64,000 nucleotides of DNA from Rhabdophis nuchalis (GCA_039707465.1 CM077648.1:27965119-28029118); one strand, 5' to 3'. Counted from the first letter of the stretch, positions 11,572-23,345 are shown. Program-made: numbers and translations. Notes: a model not told the origin generated them from the sequence alone.

Positions 11572-12528
11572 CAGTGATGGCTAACCTTTTAGTTGTTGCG
11601 TGCTGAAAGCACATGCGCGCACAGATAATGCAATGTGCATGTGACATCCCCTGCGTGGCCCACCCCCATGCACATGTGCATAACCCCCCTGTGTGCCCCT
11701 CCCCCACGGATGTGTGTGTGACCCCCGTGCTCCCCCTGCCCCCAACCCATGAGCATACAACCCGTCTGTGCTCCCCAGGCCCACCCATAAGTGTGCAAAC
11801 CCCCTCACACCCCACATATGCATGCATGGCCCACGCACGTGCCCCCTGCCCCCCATGCATGCGTGGTAGAGAACCAAAAACCAGCTGGTCAGCAAGAGGC
11901 ACACACACATATGCGGTGGAGCTGAGCTGGGGCAACGGCTCACATTGTTACGGTGTTAGTTATCATCTTCAAAGCGCTCCATGGCTCGGGACCTAGTTAC
12001 CTGCAGGATCGGATCCTGCCCCATACATCCTCACGGCCGATTCGCTCCCACAGAGAGGGACTTCTCCGGGTGCCGTCCACTAGACTTTGTCAGCGGGCGA
12101 CGCCCAGGGGAAGGGCCCTCTCTGTGGCGGGCCCAGCCCTCTGGAACGACCTTCCCCCCGATATTAGGACAACTATGGACCTCCGCTCCTTCCGTCTGAA
12201 ACTAAAGACACATCTTTTTTGCTTGGCCGGCCTAGGATAGGATAGTCTCTGTTAAGATTAAGGGATTTTATGAGGGATTTTAGCGCAGGGACATATGTTT
12301 AATCTATTTTTAACTTATTTAGTTAGTTAGTTAGTTATATTTAAGGTTTTAATTCTGTATCTGTTTGGTTTTAGTTGCTTTTAATACTCTGTGCCCCGCC
12401 TCGAGTCCCCTCGGGGAGAGAGAGCGGGATATAAATAAAATTTTTATTATTATTATTATTATTACATGCCCGCAGATAGGGCTCTGTTTGCCACCTGTGG
12501 CACACATGGCAAAGGTTCGCCTTCACAT
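11572..12528. mobile_element. hAT-type element split by an L2 insertion
   Basis: Left end CAGTGATGGCTAACC, right end GGTTCGCCTTCACAT; flanks GTTTAGGA and TTTTAGGA (12529-12536) match at 7 of 8 bases. The left half is a GC-rich purine/pyrimidine-alternating GTGCATG-type sequence. An L2 3' end is inserted at about 11943-12466. Confidence 0.72.
11943..12466 (+). mobile_element. L2 LINE 3' end fragment
   Basis: Encodes [20 protein letters not shown] and [18 protein letters not shown], intact to the stop at about 12240, followed by the L2 3' UTR and an ATT tail. Confidence 0.88.
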
Positions 12529-12714
12529 TTTTAGGATGACCACTATCAAGAAATTCAGAGAAATGCTTCTTTCTTTTTAAACTACAGTGCTAATAATGTA
12601 ACAAAGTAGATAACATTAATCAATTCGTGCATTTATCACTTCAGAAGGGACTGAGCCAGTTCCCAAAAGTCTGGCTACTCAAAACTATATCCCTAGATTG
12701 TTAGACTGTTTCAT

Positions 12715-13200
12715 TTCATTCATTTTCATTTATTTGACTTATTAACTGCCCCCTCTCCCCGAAGGGACTCGGGGCGGTGCACAGGAAATATAAAAACACA
12801 ATATATCACAAAATAAATACATAAATACTTAAAACTATATTAAATTTACACACTGTGCTAAAATCTACCCCATTAAAAACTAATCCCTGAAGCCCAATGT
12901 AAAATTTCTCAGCTAAAAAACTAAGGCTAAGTACGGTAGGTTAGACCAGGCCGGCCTGTTGGAAAAAGTAGGTTTTTAGTTGCTGGCGGAAGGAGCGGAG
13001 GTCCGTGATAGATCTAAGTTCAGGGGGACGGTTGTTCCAGAGGGTCGGGACCGCCACAGAGAAGGCCCTTCCCCTGGGCGTCACCCACTGGCATTGCCTA
13101 GTGGACGGCACCCGGAGAAGTCCCTCTCTGTGGGAGCGAATCGGCCGAAGGGATGTATGGGGTAGGATGCGATCCCGCAGATAACTAGGTTCCATGCCAT
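12715..13200 (-). mobile_element. L2 LINE 3' end fragment, minus
   Basis: Minus frame 12941-13195 encodes [18 protein letters not shown] and WNNRPPELRSITDLRSFRQQ. The L2 3' UTR lies to the left (GAAGGGACTCGGGGCGGTGC). Confidence 0.88.
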
Positions 13201-14700
13201 CATTTGCACAGTCATTTTTTCATTCTGTTTCCTTAACACTTCAACACCATTAATTTCACATCAAGATTGTACTAAACTGTGATTCCAAAGTAGGGGATTG
13301 AATAGGAGAGAATATATAGCAGCTCTACAGCTTGTATATTACATAACATAGAATGACATAACTACATTACTACCTATTTTATATCTGAGCATTTGGTTTT
13401 TCTTGCCAAAATGAAGGACTTTTTTCACCACTGAATTGCATTTTTTTAAGATAGGGCCCTGCATTCAAGTCTGTCAAAAATAACAACTGTCAAGAAGTCT
13501 GTCAAGAAAAATATATCTATATTTCTTCCATTTCAACCTACAGAATGCTGAGATCATCTTGCTTATCTCCACCACATCCATATCAGCTCTTTCCCACATT
13601 AGGGAATTCCCAATCCCCAAAAACCAATATATCCTCTGACTCTTTAGCAAACCATAGAATTATTTGCTAAGTGACAATGTTACACTTTAAAGAACAAAAA
13701 ACTGGAAACTGCCTACATTACTTTTAAATTTTCATGTGTATAAATAGACACTTTTTGCAGAGATTATATTGTCGCCTATTTTTGAAGCTTCGTTGATTTT
13801 CTTCCCAATGGTCACACAACTTTAAAAAAGCAAAGAGTTTCGATCCCCCGGAGGCTTTGATGTTTGGCTTGTTGTATTTAATTTTATGTTGTGGTCAATG
13901 ACAGAAAATTAAGGGAGGAACAGCTGATCAACTACCATAACAATCCATGTCGCTTCTCCCTTTGTTGTGAGACATTCATCCAGAAGAGGCAGGGAAAATA
14001 CCTTTGTTTAAGATTACACAGCCAAATTATGGTTGTGTGTCAGGAACACTCTTTTTTAATTATGGTGCTATGCTCTGAGAAATGTGCATTATCCCAAAGA
14101 AAGCAAACACAGGCTCTTGGGGTTAGCCTTTGTCACACTGGCACTAGGTTTGGCTTCTCAATGCTATTCTTATGCCAAGGACGGCAATAAACCCCCTTGA
14201 GAGGCATAGAACTGCCAGTTGAGCATTGATAGTATAGCGATGCTTTTATACTAAAAGCACAATACACACAGGGATCATAAAGATGTTTTCAGGGAAGATG
14301 ACCTTTTTGTCAGGAGAAATTAAGCTTTTATGGCAAAGGGATGCTATGGAAACAAGCAGCTTTTACTTATTTTGGATGGACAGTTGTCCATTTGTTGTCT
14401 TGTTTACACAGCACCACATAGCATTAACATTCTTGTGGGACCCAACTGCTCCAGCTTGATAAATGTAGACTTACTACATTTAAAGAAATTTATTTATTTG
14501 ATTTCTAATGGTGTCCATCTCAACAAATGACTCTAATTAAGAAATTATTAATGAAGTAGAATTTGTTATTATTAATGTGCTGGTCAGGAAATCAGAAAAT
14601 AAGGGACTTTGGAAAATCTTATTTGATGAAATGAATATTTGATGAAATGAAAAAACTATGCCAGAATAAACTTTGCTAGATGCTATTGGATTCTTTCTCA
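13201..14700. other. Unique gene-free DNA
   Basis: No repeat recognised. 13800-14000 has a CAGCTG E-box (13921-13926) followed closely by a SOX-like ATAACAAT and may be regulatory. No supported coding frame. Confidence 0.3.
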
Positions 14701-14714
14701 TTTTGTTGGTAAAC

Positions 14715-14790
14715 TGTATGTGTGTGTGAGAGATATATATAAATTATATATAAAAAATTGTTTTCACAATTATATATATATATATATATA
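14715..14790. repeat. TG and TA microsatellites
   Basis: Short TGTGTG and TATATA runs bordering the palindrome. Confidence 0.8.
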
Positions 14791-14976
14791 TGCTGGTATT
14801 GCCATCCTCGGGTGTTTTCCCATGTACATAGCATGGAATTGTTATTGCAACGTTTCGACAAGATCTCACTTGCCATCCTCAGGCTTCGGAGGATGGCAAG
14901 TGAGATCTTGCCGAAACATTGCAATAACAATTCCATGCTATATACACGGGAAAACACCCGAGGATGGCATTACCAG

Positions 14977-14979
<3 letters not shown>
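14791..14979. repeat. Large palindrome, arms about 90 bases
   Basis: The left arm begins TGCTGGTATTGCCATCCTCG and the right arm ends with its complement. The centre lies between GCCATCCTC and GAGGATGGC, separated by 8 bases. A few mismatches only. It is flanked by TA repeats on the left and TG repeats on the right. Confidence 0.85.

Positions 14980-15013
<34 letters not shown>
14978..15013. repeat. TG microsatellite
   Basis: About 17 uninterrupted TG units between two palindromes. Confidence 0.95.
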
Positions 15014-15015
<2 letters not shown>

Positions 15016-15115
15016 GGCTTTTTGAACTGATCAATAAATAAGTCAGGGAGACTAGTGTAGACTAGTATACTGGTCTCTCTGATTTATTTATTGATCAGCT
15101 CAAAAAACCTAACAC
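15012..15115. repeat. Second palindrome, unclassified repeat family
   Basis: Left arm TGTTAGGCTTTTTGAACTGA; right arm is its imperfect complement. The core contains GGGAGACTAGTGTAGACTAG. Related fragments lie at about 2666-2700 and 61955-62040. Confidence 0.75.
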
Positions 15116-15293
15116 ACATATAAAAAAGTACACAACAGAACTCATAGCTTTCTGTCTAGAATGGTCTCTGGTGATGAGACGAAAGGCAGAAATGGAAAGC
15201 AGTATGTTTCCTCCTTTAATTGGGGCTTAACAGGGTATTGTGACACAAGTATGTATATGTATATATGTATATTCCACTGCTTTCAGCATATAC

Positions 15294-15393
15294 CAGGGAT
15301 GTCCAAACTTGGGAACTTTAAGGCTATGCTGGCTGGGGAATTCTGGGAGTTGGAGTCCACAAGTCTTAAAGTTCCCAAGTTTGGACATCCCTG
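15294..15393. mobile_element. Palindromic hAT MITE
   Basis: 100 bases, ends CAGGGATGTCCAAACTTGGG and its complement; perfect target duplication GCATATAC at 15286-15293 and 15394-15401. Confidence 0.9.
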
Positions 15394-15665
15394 GCATATA
15401 CAACATTCTAAAGTTTGTGGGTTTCTCAACATTGCTTACAAGTCACAGTGATTAGTTTATCAATGTGTGGTTTTGGTTTGTTGCATGAATCAAAGCCAAA
15501 TAAGCTATATCATGGCTTAAAGAATATACCTGAAAGGCTGTATACAATTATTTTAAATAAGTAATAAACAAGGCCTTCTGTTTGGATAAATGTTTGCTGA
15601 ATCTCCATTAGCAGAAGTATTTGTTAAATTTGTTCTTCATTAGGTCTATAGAAATTTGCTTACAC

Positions 15666-16118
15666 CTGTGATGGCGAACCTATGGCATGCATGCCGCCTG
15701 GGGCACCCGGAGCCCTCTCTGTGGGCACATGAGTTGTCATCTCAGCTCAGTTGCACCATGCATGTGTGCACACCTCCTGCCAACCAACTGGTTTTCAGGT
15801 CTCTGCCACACATGCATAGGCAGCGGGGTACATTCAGGAGACACACAGGCCTGCACAGGGCGTGCAAGGGGGTGCAGCATGCTCCCCGTGCCCCGTTTTT
15901 GGTCCCAGGAGGCTTTAGGGAGGCCTGCTAGGCCCAAAATGGGATGTAGTGGTCACATTTGCATGCGCGGGGGGTTGTGCATGCATGCACAGGGGTCGGA
16001 GCGCCTGGGGAAGGGTGTCGTGCATGCATTGCATTATGGGTGTCGGCACACGCATGTGCGCTGTCGCGCACGTGCGTGTGCTTTTGGCACACGACAACAA
16101 AAAGGTTAGCCATCACTG
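15666..16118. mobile_element. hAT-type element (GTGATGG ends)
   Basis: Ends CTGTGATGGCGAACCT and AGGTTAGCCATCACTG; flanks GCTTACAC and GCTTATAC match at 7 of 8 bases. GC-rich interior with CATGCATG-like sequence and no transposase. Confidence 0.8.
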
Positions 16119-16126
16119 GCTTATAC

Positions 16127-17810
16127 TGTAACTAGAAGATAGTCTAAAATTATGGCTGCATTTTTCAAAAAGAGGTAAATGTTCTATTTTTTAAAGCTGA
16201 AGAAAGCCAAAAAAAAATGTATTTGGGGAATGGCAAAAGTGGCCAATAATCTGTACGAACAGATCTTACTCTCAATCATTATGAATCAAAGTTCCAATTT
16301 TCCCAGCCCAGTCAAGCTCCCTCCTGCCCCCACTGAAACCATGCTGTCTCTCTTGTGGTTTAAGCACACTCAATGCCATTATATTTGGAATAACAAACAA
16401 ACATTTTCCTCATCCTTCTGGTACCATTCAGTGGCTTGTAAACTACTAAATCCCTGTTCAAACATTATTTAATCCATAAATTTTCCAAATGGCTTTTGAT
16501 AAGTCGCTACCTCTCAGCCTCTCAGTTAACCATTGTCAAAATAGCTGCATTGTTGAGCATCTGCTGGAGTTTACCCTTCTGCAAAAGGCTGATTGGTGAC
16601 CTCCCAGGCTTCCTAATGCTACATATGGAAAAGTGGAGTCTTACAGCGATGCAACACATCTTGCAATATTTCTCCCAACATTTGAGCACTTAGACCCACC
16701 CGAGAAGAAAAAAAGCCACGAAACAATATTGGCAATGCAAGGAAAAGGATGGGATTCAGAAGAGAATTCCACTGAAGATGTGGAATGGGACCAAATTTCT
16801 TTTTGGCAAAATGTTTCTTCCTTTACAGAATTCAAATTACTGAAATAAAATATATTCAGCCTTCTTGTTGTGGTTGTCATTAGGAAGAAACATTAAAAGA
16901 TTGCACTATCGTATGTGACTTGTTTTATAAACTTCTGTTAAGAGTGAGTTTTTATTTCTTTGGATTGAACCCTCAGTATACAATTAACAGATAATTCATT
17001 TTTATTGCTTAATCAAGTTGCAGTGTAATAATGATCTATTTCCATATTGGACTATATTGGAGATTCTAAATAAAGGGATGCTTGAGCTGTTTAGAAATGA
17101 AATCTATCACCCACATGACTTTAAAAAAAACCCACTTCAAATGTTTCTTATTTCTATAGAAGCTGACATTGATTTATGGTCTGTGAATTTTCAGGTAGGA
17201 ATCAACATATTTAGGCAATCAATAATTTTTATTTGAAAATCTAGCAGCTTTTGGGATGGTCCCAAGAGCCAAAGAATTAGTTGGGTAACCCCTCCAAGGG
17301 TAAAAGAGGAAACTTAATCTCCGAGAGTGAAGTGTGATACCAGATCCATCACATTCTACAAATGGCTTTTCCTAGAGTAGGAAATTTACAGGAAACTTCA
17401 AAGGGAGAAGTTGAAGTGATTGGGCAGTGAGAGCATTTAAACCAGTGCCACAGAAAAGTGAGAGGAGGAATGGATTTTATAAAAACTACCACCATAATGC
17501 AAACATCTCAGCTTGTTACTTACTACTCCTAATTTTTGATCAGCAAGACACTGACTATGGAAAAAGTCAGAAAAGACTATTCATCCAAATATTATAAACC
17601 TGGCTAGTGGATCGCTTCACTCATCTTAATTATTTCATTTCCCTGATTTCTAACATAAGTCTACCCAAATTTTTTAAAAGGTGGCATACAAAATATTTAA
17701 CAAGTAGTTTGTTTTGTAGCTCAGTGTCAAATGCATGAACAGAGTTGGAACACTGCAAAATTCTTAAATCTTATTGATTTCACACAGTTTAGATACAATT
17801 TACCATGGCT
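16127..17810. other. Gene-free sequence, nothing recognised
   Basis: Unique-looking DNA; short open frames lack codon or splice support. Confidence 0.35.
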
Positions 17811-17811
17811 T

Positions 17812-18134
17812 AGAGGGACACAGTGGCTCAGTGAGCTTGTCGATCAGAAAGGTTGACAGTTTGAATCCCTAGCGTAATGGAGTGAACTCCCGTTACTTGT
17901 CCCAGCTTCAGCCAACCTAGTAAGTCGAAAGCATATAAAAGTGCAAGTAGAAAAATAGGAACTACTTTGGTGGGTAGGTAACAACGTTCCATGCGCCTTC
18001 AGTGTTTAGCCACAAGACCACAGAGATGTCTTCAGACAGTGTTGGCTCTTCCGCTTTGAAACGGAGATGAGCACCGCCTCCTAGAGTCAGGAATGACTAG
18101 CACATATGTGCGAGGGAACCTTTACCTTTACCTT
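17812..18134 (+). mobile_element. Sauria-type SINE
   Basis: tRNA-like head (ACAGTGGCTCAGTGAGCTTG), body CGTTACTTGTCCCAGCTTC, and the diagnostic 3' part ACTAGCACATATGTGCGAGG then CCTTTACCTTTACC. Confidence 0.92.
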
Positions 18135-18178
18135 ACCATGGGTTATATCTAAAACCTTAATTAATTGACTTATTAATA

Positions 18179-18592
18179 CAGTGGTACCTCGGTTCACGAA
18201 CTTAATTCGTGAACTGACTCTGGTCGCGAACCAAATTGGTCATGAACCGAGGCACAGTTTCCCATAGGGTTTAATGTAAATCCAGTTAATCTGTTCTGAT
18301 CTTTTTTTTTGGTTTTTGAAGCACAAAAAATATGAAACAAATACTGTATGTGCTAAAAGCATAACAAAAATCAAAAAAAGTCACTGAAAGTACTCACAGT
18401 GTACTTTTTTCTGTGTCTCCTTCTCTCCACGATCACAACCATGTGACAGCCAGGAAATAGCATTAAAATGGCCGCGGCTCCTGTTCATGAACCAAAGCGG
18501 AGTTCGTGAACCGGAGCATATTTTGATGAACTTTTCTGTTCGTGAACCGAGTTGTTCGTGAACAGAAGCGTTCGTGAACCGAGGTCCCACTG
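18179..18592. mobile_element. Tc1/mariner-type MITE
   Basis: Inverted ends CAGTGGTACCTCGGTTCACG and CGTGAACCGAGGTCCCACTG, with TA on both flanks (18177-18178 and 18593-18594), the expected target duplication. 414 bases, no coding capacity. Confidence 0.85.
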
Positions 18593-18594
18593 TA

Positions 18595-19106
18595 AATGTT
18601 ACTGCCCTTAATACAGGATAAACCAAAACTCGTATTACCTTCCTTATAAACACCCTTTTAAGAAAAAAATGGGAAGGAAAGTCCTATGTCCATCTAGTTC
18701 TTAGCTCAAGATAGAGGACATCTTCCCCTTTTGGCATGGCCAGAGTTTAATCATTAAAAGGGACACTCTTCTTTTTTTCCTCCTTTTTTTCTCTCAAAGT
18801 GTAAAGCTGGTCCTGACACAACACCGCACACTGTCACGGCAGTAAAAGGTTGGCTCTTGTTTTGTCCCTCTAGCCAACTGCAAGATTTGGACTTCTCAGT
18901 CTCAGATTGCTGCTTACATCAAAGCGGTGATTATGCAAATATGCACTTTTAAAAGGGTGGGAGAGGGGAGAATTATTTATCACACAATAAACCCCCTACT
19001 TGGCTAGGAAACAATAGAGCTGATCACTTCTAGCCCAAGGCTGAAAAAGTGGGGTGGGGTGGGGGGGTTTATGGAGCTAACCTAATTTCATTAATTCTTT
19101 TTTTGC
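18595..19106. other. Unique DNA with candidate enhancer
   Basis: Repeat-free. 18880-19020 carries a TCF/LEF-like CATCAAAG (18917-18924), an octamer ATGCAAAT (18933-18940) and a SOX-like ACAATAG near 19010. Possible NEUROG2 regulatory element; unproven. Confidence 0.3.
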
Positions 19107-19107
19107 A

Positions 19108-19158
<51 letters not shown>
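19107..19158. repeat. TC microsatellite
   Basis: About 25 CT units. Confidence 0.95.
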
Positions 19159-19161
<3 letters not shown>

Positions 19162-19324
19162 CCACCTGCCTTTCAGGATCCAATCCAATGGATAGATTCG
19201 TGAGCTGCACATCCTATTCAATGGGCTTTTGAGAATTGGTGGCCAACTAATGATTTTTCCAGGTGTTGATATCCAGAGTTGGAAAACAAAAGTGTGCATT
19301 CTATGTGTGCAATGTTTCATGTCA

Positions 19325-19650
19325 TTTTCATTCATTTCATTTATTAAATTTCTATACCGCCCTGTACACCCAGGGCGGTGTACAGGCAGCAATAAAATCC
19401 GTGATATAAAATATAAAAAATACAAAATGCCTGTTCTAAAACCATTAATAAAACCTACTAAAACCATTTAAAAAATTATGCCAGGCTGGCCACACGAAAT
19501 AGATAGGTGTTCAAAGCCCGACTGAAGAGGCGCAGGTCCATGGTCGTGCGTAGGTCGGTGGGTAGGTCATTCCAGAGGGCAGGAGCCGCCACAGAGAAGG
19601 CTGTCCCCCTGGGGGTCGCCAGCCGACATTGCCTGGCCGACAGCAATGTT
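19325..19650 (-). mobile_element. L2 LINE 3' end fragment, minus
   Basis: L2 C-terminal coding in reverse (GGTCATTCCAGAGGGCAGGA) and the 3' UTR box (CCGCCCTGTACACCCAGGGC). Confidence 0.8.
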
Positions 19651-19679
19651 GAAAAGAAAGAGAAGGGAAAGGGCTAGAA

Positions 19680-19762
19680 TAAAACGCCGCCCTGGGTCCT
19701 TTTTTAGGAGAAGGGCAGGGTATAAATTGGATTAATAAATAAATAAATAAATAAATAAAAAT
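19680..19762 (+). mobile_element. L2 LINE 3' UTR and tail
   Basis: CGCCGCCCTGGGTCC, GGGTATAAATTGG and a TAAA tail, placed head-to-head with the preceding minus copy. Confidence 0.75.
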
Positions 19763-20107
19763 GATGGGGACAATATTGTGGTCCTGCAATGAATAATCTA
19801 AATGAAAACCAGACAGCCTCTTCTCAAGGGGAGCAAACCAGATTGTTGTCAGTTTTCTCTGTTCTTTGCTTGCTCTAAGTTTGCATACTATGTGTTAGTT
19901 TATGCCTGTTACCCCCAGGTTCCAAGGTTTTACTACCAGTCTCCACTATTAAGTAACACAGATAATAAAGTTACTAATTAAGACCTCCTAAAACAATTAA
20001 GTTGAAAATATATGCTGATTTTTGTGCTGTTTCTGACTCATGAGAAAAGAGAAATGAAAATTCAAATTTGTTGGATTTTGTTGGATATTAGTTGGTTAAT
20101 GTCATCA
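19763..20107. other. Gene-free sequence, nothing recognised
   Basis: No repeat or exon identified. Confidence 0.35.
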
Positions 20108-20432
20108 CAGGTAGTCCTCAACTTACAACCATTTGACATTGCAACACCACTAAAAAAAGTGATTTACAACTGGTGCTCACATTTATAATTATCGCAGCAT
20201 CTCCACAGTCATGTGATCAAAATTTGGACACTTGGCAGCCGGCACATATTTATGATGGGTGGAGCATCCCAAGGTGATGTGATTGCCATTTGCGACTTCT
20301 CCAGGTGGTTTCCAACAAGCACTGCCAATGGGAGGATTTGCCAGATTTGTTTCACAAACATATGATTCACTTAATAACTGAGCTATTCTCTTAACAATCA
20401 TGGCAAAAAGAAAGTCATAAAATTGGGTCCCA
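20108..20432 (+). mobile_element. Mariner-like MITE (CAGGTAGTCC family)
   Basis: Begins CAGGTAGTCCTCAACTTACA, with internal GGAGCATCCCAAGGTGATGT. The right end is lost. Family members recur at 29672, 30048, 44595 and 46200. Confidence 0.65.
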
Positions 20433-20647
20433 AAGGTGCTTTTTTCAAGAGGGAACTGGACTTCCTGGCTTTCCTTGGAAGACGTTTCGCTTCTCATCCA
20501 AGAAGTTTCTTTCTTTCTGTTTTCTCCAAGTCATATTTTTGGTGTCCCCAGTGGCAACTCAAAGGAATCAAAATGGTGGGAGGAAGCCAATGAAGTGGTA
20601 GGATAAAAAACCAACGACTTAACCATTAATGAGGCAATATGAAGTAG

Positions 20648-20994
20648 GTGGCTAAGACGCTGAGTTTCTCAAGCAAAAGGTCGGCAGTTTGGTGGTTCGA
20701 ATCCCTAGTGCTGCGTAACGGGGTGGGCTCCCGTTACTCATCCCAGATTCTGCCAACCTAACAATTCAAAAGCACATAAAAAATGCAAGTAGAAAAATAG
20801 GAACCATCTTTGGTGGGAAGGTAACAGCGTTCCGTGCGCCTTCGGCATTTAGTCATGCCGGCCACAAGACCATGGAGATGTCTTCGGACAGCGCTGGCTG
20901 TTCGGCTTTGAAACGGAGATGAGCACTGCCCCCTAGAGTCGAGAATGACTAGCACATACCGTATGTGCGAGGGGAAACTTTACCTTTACCTTTA
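20648..20994 (+). mobile_element. Sauria-type SINE, near full length
   Basis: A box region GTGGCTAAGACGCTGAG, B box GGTTCGAATCC, body GGTAACAGCGTTCCGTGCGC, and 3' end ACTAGCACATACCGTATGTG then TTTACCTTTACC. The most complete copy here. Confidence 0.94.
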
Positions 20995-21479
20995 TAAAGG
21001 GAATCTTCATTATTGTTACATCTGATAGATGGATTACTGTGGAGGACTCTACAAACCACTAGTGAAGAAACAGTTTTAGTAATGTGATGGGTAAATTCAG
21101 CCATTCTGAATCTAACCTGTGGCTTCCTCTCTTTCGCCATCCCAGTCAGTTTGGATTAAAAAGGCCATGGATTACTTAATGCAGTGCATGAACACAGAAT
21201 TATTAGATAACCCAAAGGTGCTTTTCCAAAAGGCAGCTGTACTTTCTTGTTTGTCTCCTTGAAAACATTTTGCTTCTCATCCAAGAAGTTTCTTCACTTG
21301 TCAGAACTGAAAAGCCCTTTTGGGACAACCATAACCTGGATGATTCAGAATCTCCATACAACAATTGGGGAATAGGAATTTCCATTTAAATCTATAATTC
21401 TCAACTTCACTCAGATGTGAGATGTGGATGCAGTGTTCTCTGCTTCAGTACATCAGAAGAGAAGGGGAATAAGAGAAAG
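20995..21479. other. Gene-free sequence, nothing recognised
   Basis: No repeat or exon identified, apart from a GAAGAAACTTCTTGGATGAG-like segment (21270-21295) also seen near 20480-20510. Confidence 0.35.
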
Positions 21480-21484
21480 AAGTG

Positions 21485-21602
21485 ATAGGATAGGGTAGGG
21501 TAGGGTAGGGTAGGATAGGATAGGATCAGATAGGATAGGATAGAATAGAATAGAATAGAATAGAACAGAACAGAACAGAACAGAACAGAACAGAACAGAA
21601 CA
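21485..21602. repeat. Pentamer tandem array at a CR1 3' end
   Basis: Successive blocks of TAGGG, ATAGG, AATAG and AACAG units leading directly into the CR1 3' end. Pattern of a LINE tail that has diverged into subarrays. Confidence 0.9.
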
Positions 21603-21898
21603 GCAAAGTTGGAAGGGACCTTGGAGGTCTTCTAGTCCAACCCACTGCTTAGGCAGGAAACCATTTCAGACAAATGGTTTTCTTAAAAACTTCCAGTGTT
21701 GGAACATTCACAACTTCTGGAGGCAAGTTGTTCCACTGATTAATTGTCAGGAAATTTCTTCTAAGTTGCTTCTTTCCTTGATTAGTTTCCACCCATTGCT
21801 TCTTGTCCTGCCCTCAGGTGCTTTGGAGAATAGCTTGACTCCCTCTTCTTTGTGGCAGCCCCTGAGAGAACACTGCTATCATGTCACCCCTAGCTCAA
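21600..21898 (-). mobile_element. CR1 LINE 3' fragment, minus
   Basis: AGTTGGAAGGGACCTTGGAG and TTAGTTTCCACCCATTGCTT match the copies at 3198 and 50849. Confidence 0.9.
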
Positions 21899-22529
21899 CA
21901 TGTCCATTTAATATCACACCCTTGTATATATCACACCGTGGGCTGGCTGAGGCAGGCACGCTCCTTCAGGACTCTCACTTCCTCATTAGTACTGTAAAGG
22001 ATTTTTTTTCCTTTCTGTTCTCTGGGTCCCCCTCAGTTGTGGCTGCTGGGGAAGGACAGCCCTGGCTGCCTCCTGCAAGGGGTGGGCTCCTCCCTCCCCC
22101 AGGCAGACTCCATGTGCTAAGACAAGGCTCCCGTGATGCGCATCTGTCGACTGTCACTCAGCCCATTCCAGATGGATAAAGCTGAGTGAAGAAAGAGGGA
22201 GGAATAGGCTCTTCCTCAGCTCCGCCCCATCCATACTCCTCTTTCATTTTGGCCGGCTCCCACTAGACAGCTGGAGAATTACCTGTCTGTGAAGCAACCA
22301 GCCAGCCCTTGTTTTGTGTATCATGCTAAAGCTTTGTCTTCTTATCATGGTTTACTAACCTCACAAGACTCCAAGTTCACTAAGCACCAAAACATTAAAT
22401 TGTGGTTTGCTAGCCACACTGGTTGACCCAAGAGGCTAAATTACAAACAAGCAAAACACCACGTTTCTGTTCTGAAAGCAATCCCAGAAGGCCTGTTCCT
22501 GGACTCCAGGCTTTGCAATTTGATGCCAA
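21899..22529. other. Gene-free sequence, nothing recognised
   Basis: GC-richer at 22000-22260 but with no supported exon. Confidence 0.35.
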
Positions 22530-22945
22530 CCCAAGAAGTTTACATTTTAGTACATAATCATCGGCTACAACATCCTACCTGTCAATGAATACTTCAGCTT
22601 CAACCACAACAACACATGAGCTCAGAACAGATACAAACTTATGGTAAACTGCTCTAACTTGATTGCAGAAAATACGACTTCAGCAACAGAATGGTCAACG
22701 CCTGGAATGCACTACCTGACTCTGTGGTTTCCGCCCCAAACCCTCAAAACTTTAACTTTAGGCTGTCTACTGTCAACCTCATTTCCTGTAAGGGGCGTGC
22801 ATAAGCGCACCAACATGCCTACCGTTCCTGTCCTAATATTCCCTTGTATTTGTATTCATTTCATGTATTCATAATCACATCTATACTTATATCTTTTATT
22901 TAATTTATGCTTGATGAAATAAATAAATAAAAATAAATAATTATT
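22530..22945 (+). mobile_element. Non-LTR retrotransposon 3' end fragment
   Basis: A degenerate frame reads NRMVNAWNALPDSVVSAPN-like residues, the usual C-terminal ending of a LINE protein, followed by a TAAA-rich tail. Clade not resolved; distinct from the L2 and CR1 copies here. Confidence 0.6.
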
Positions 22946-23094
22946 TTCTTGAGAAAAAATCCACTAAAGCTTAATGGATATAAAAAGGGCAGGCTGTGTT
23001 TGAGGGGATGATCTGATTGATTCAAAAAAATTATTGTCTTTTATATTTGAAAAATATATTTTAAATTAAATTGGAGATTTTGTTTTTGAAATGA

Positions 23095-23345
23095 TCTTGG
23101 TCGGTGGAATGTATTTATTGACATCCCACCTTTGGTGTTTTTACAAACTGAAGGTGGCAAACTCCCTTAATACATTACTCCTTCGTCTTTCAATGTTCCC
23201 CACAACAACCCTGGGAGTGGGTTGGGAGAGAATGACAGGTCTAAAGTCACCCATCAGCTTTCATGTCTAAGATTAGACTAAAACTCGCAGTCTCCTAGCT
23301 TCTAATCTGATGCCTTAACCACTAGACCAAATGGCTTAATCATTG
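23095..23345 (-). mobile_element. tRNA-derived SINE, minus
   Basis: Read on the minus strand it begins with a tRNA-like A box (TTTGGTCTAGTGGTTAAGGC). The left part carries CCCACAACAACCCTGGGAG. Same family as 49120-49350. Confidence 0.7.

Noticed and set aside
11543..11943. Minus-strand frames of 120-130 codons rich in Gly, His and Cys
   Set aside because: They lie inside the GTGCATG-type interior of a hAT element.
20690..20706. tRNA gene suggested by a GGTTCGAATCC B box
   Set aside because: It is the tRNA-derived head of a Sauria SINE; no cloverleaf with acceptor stem closes around it.
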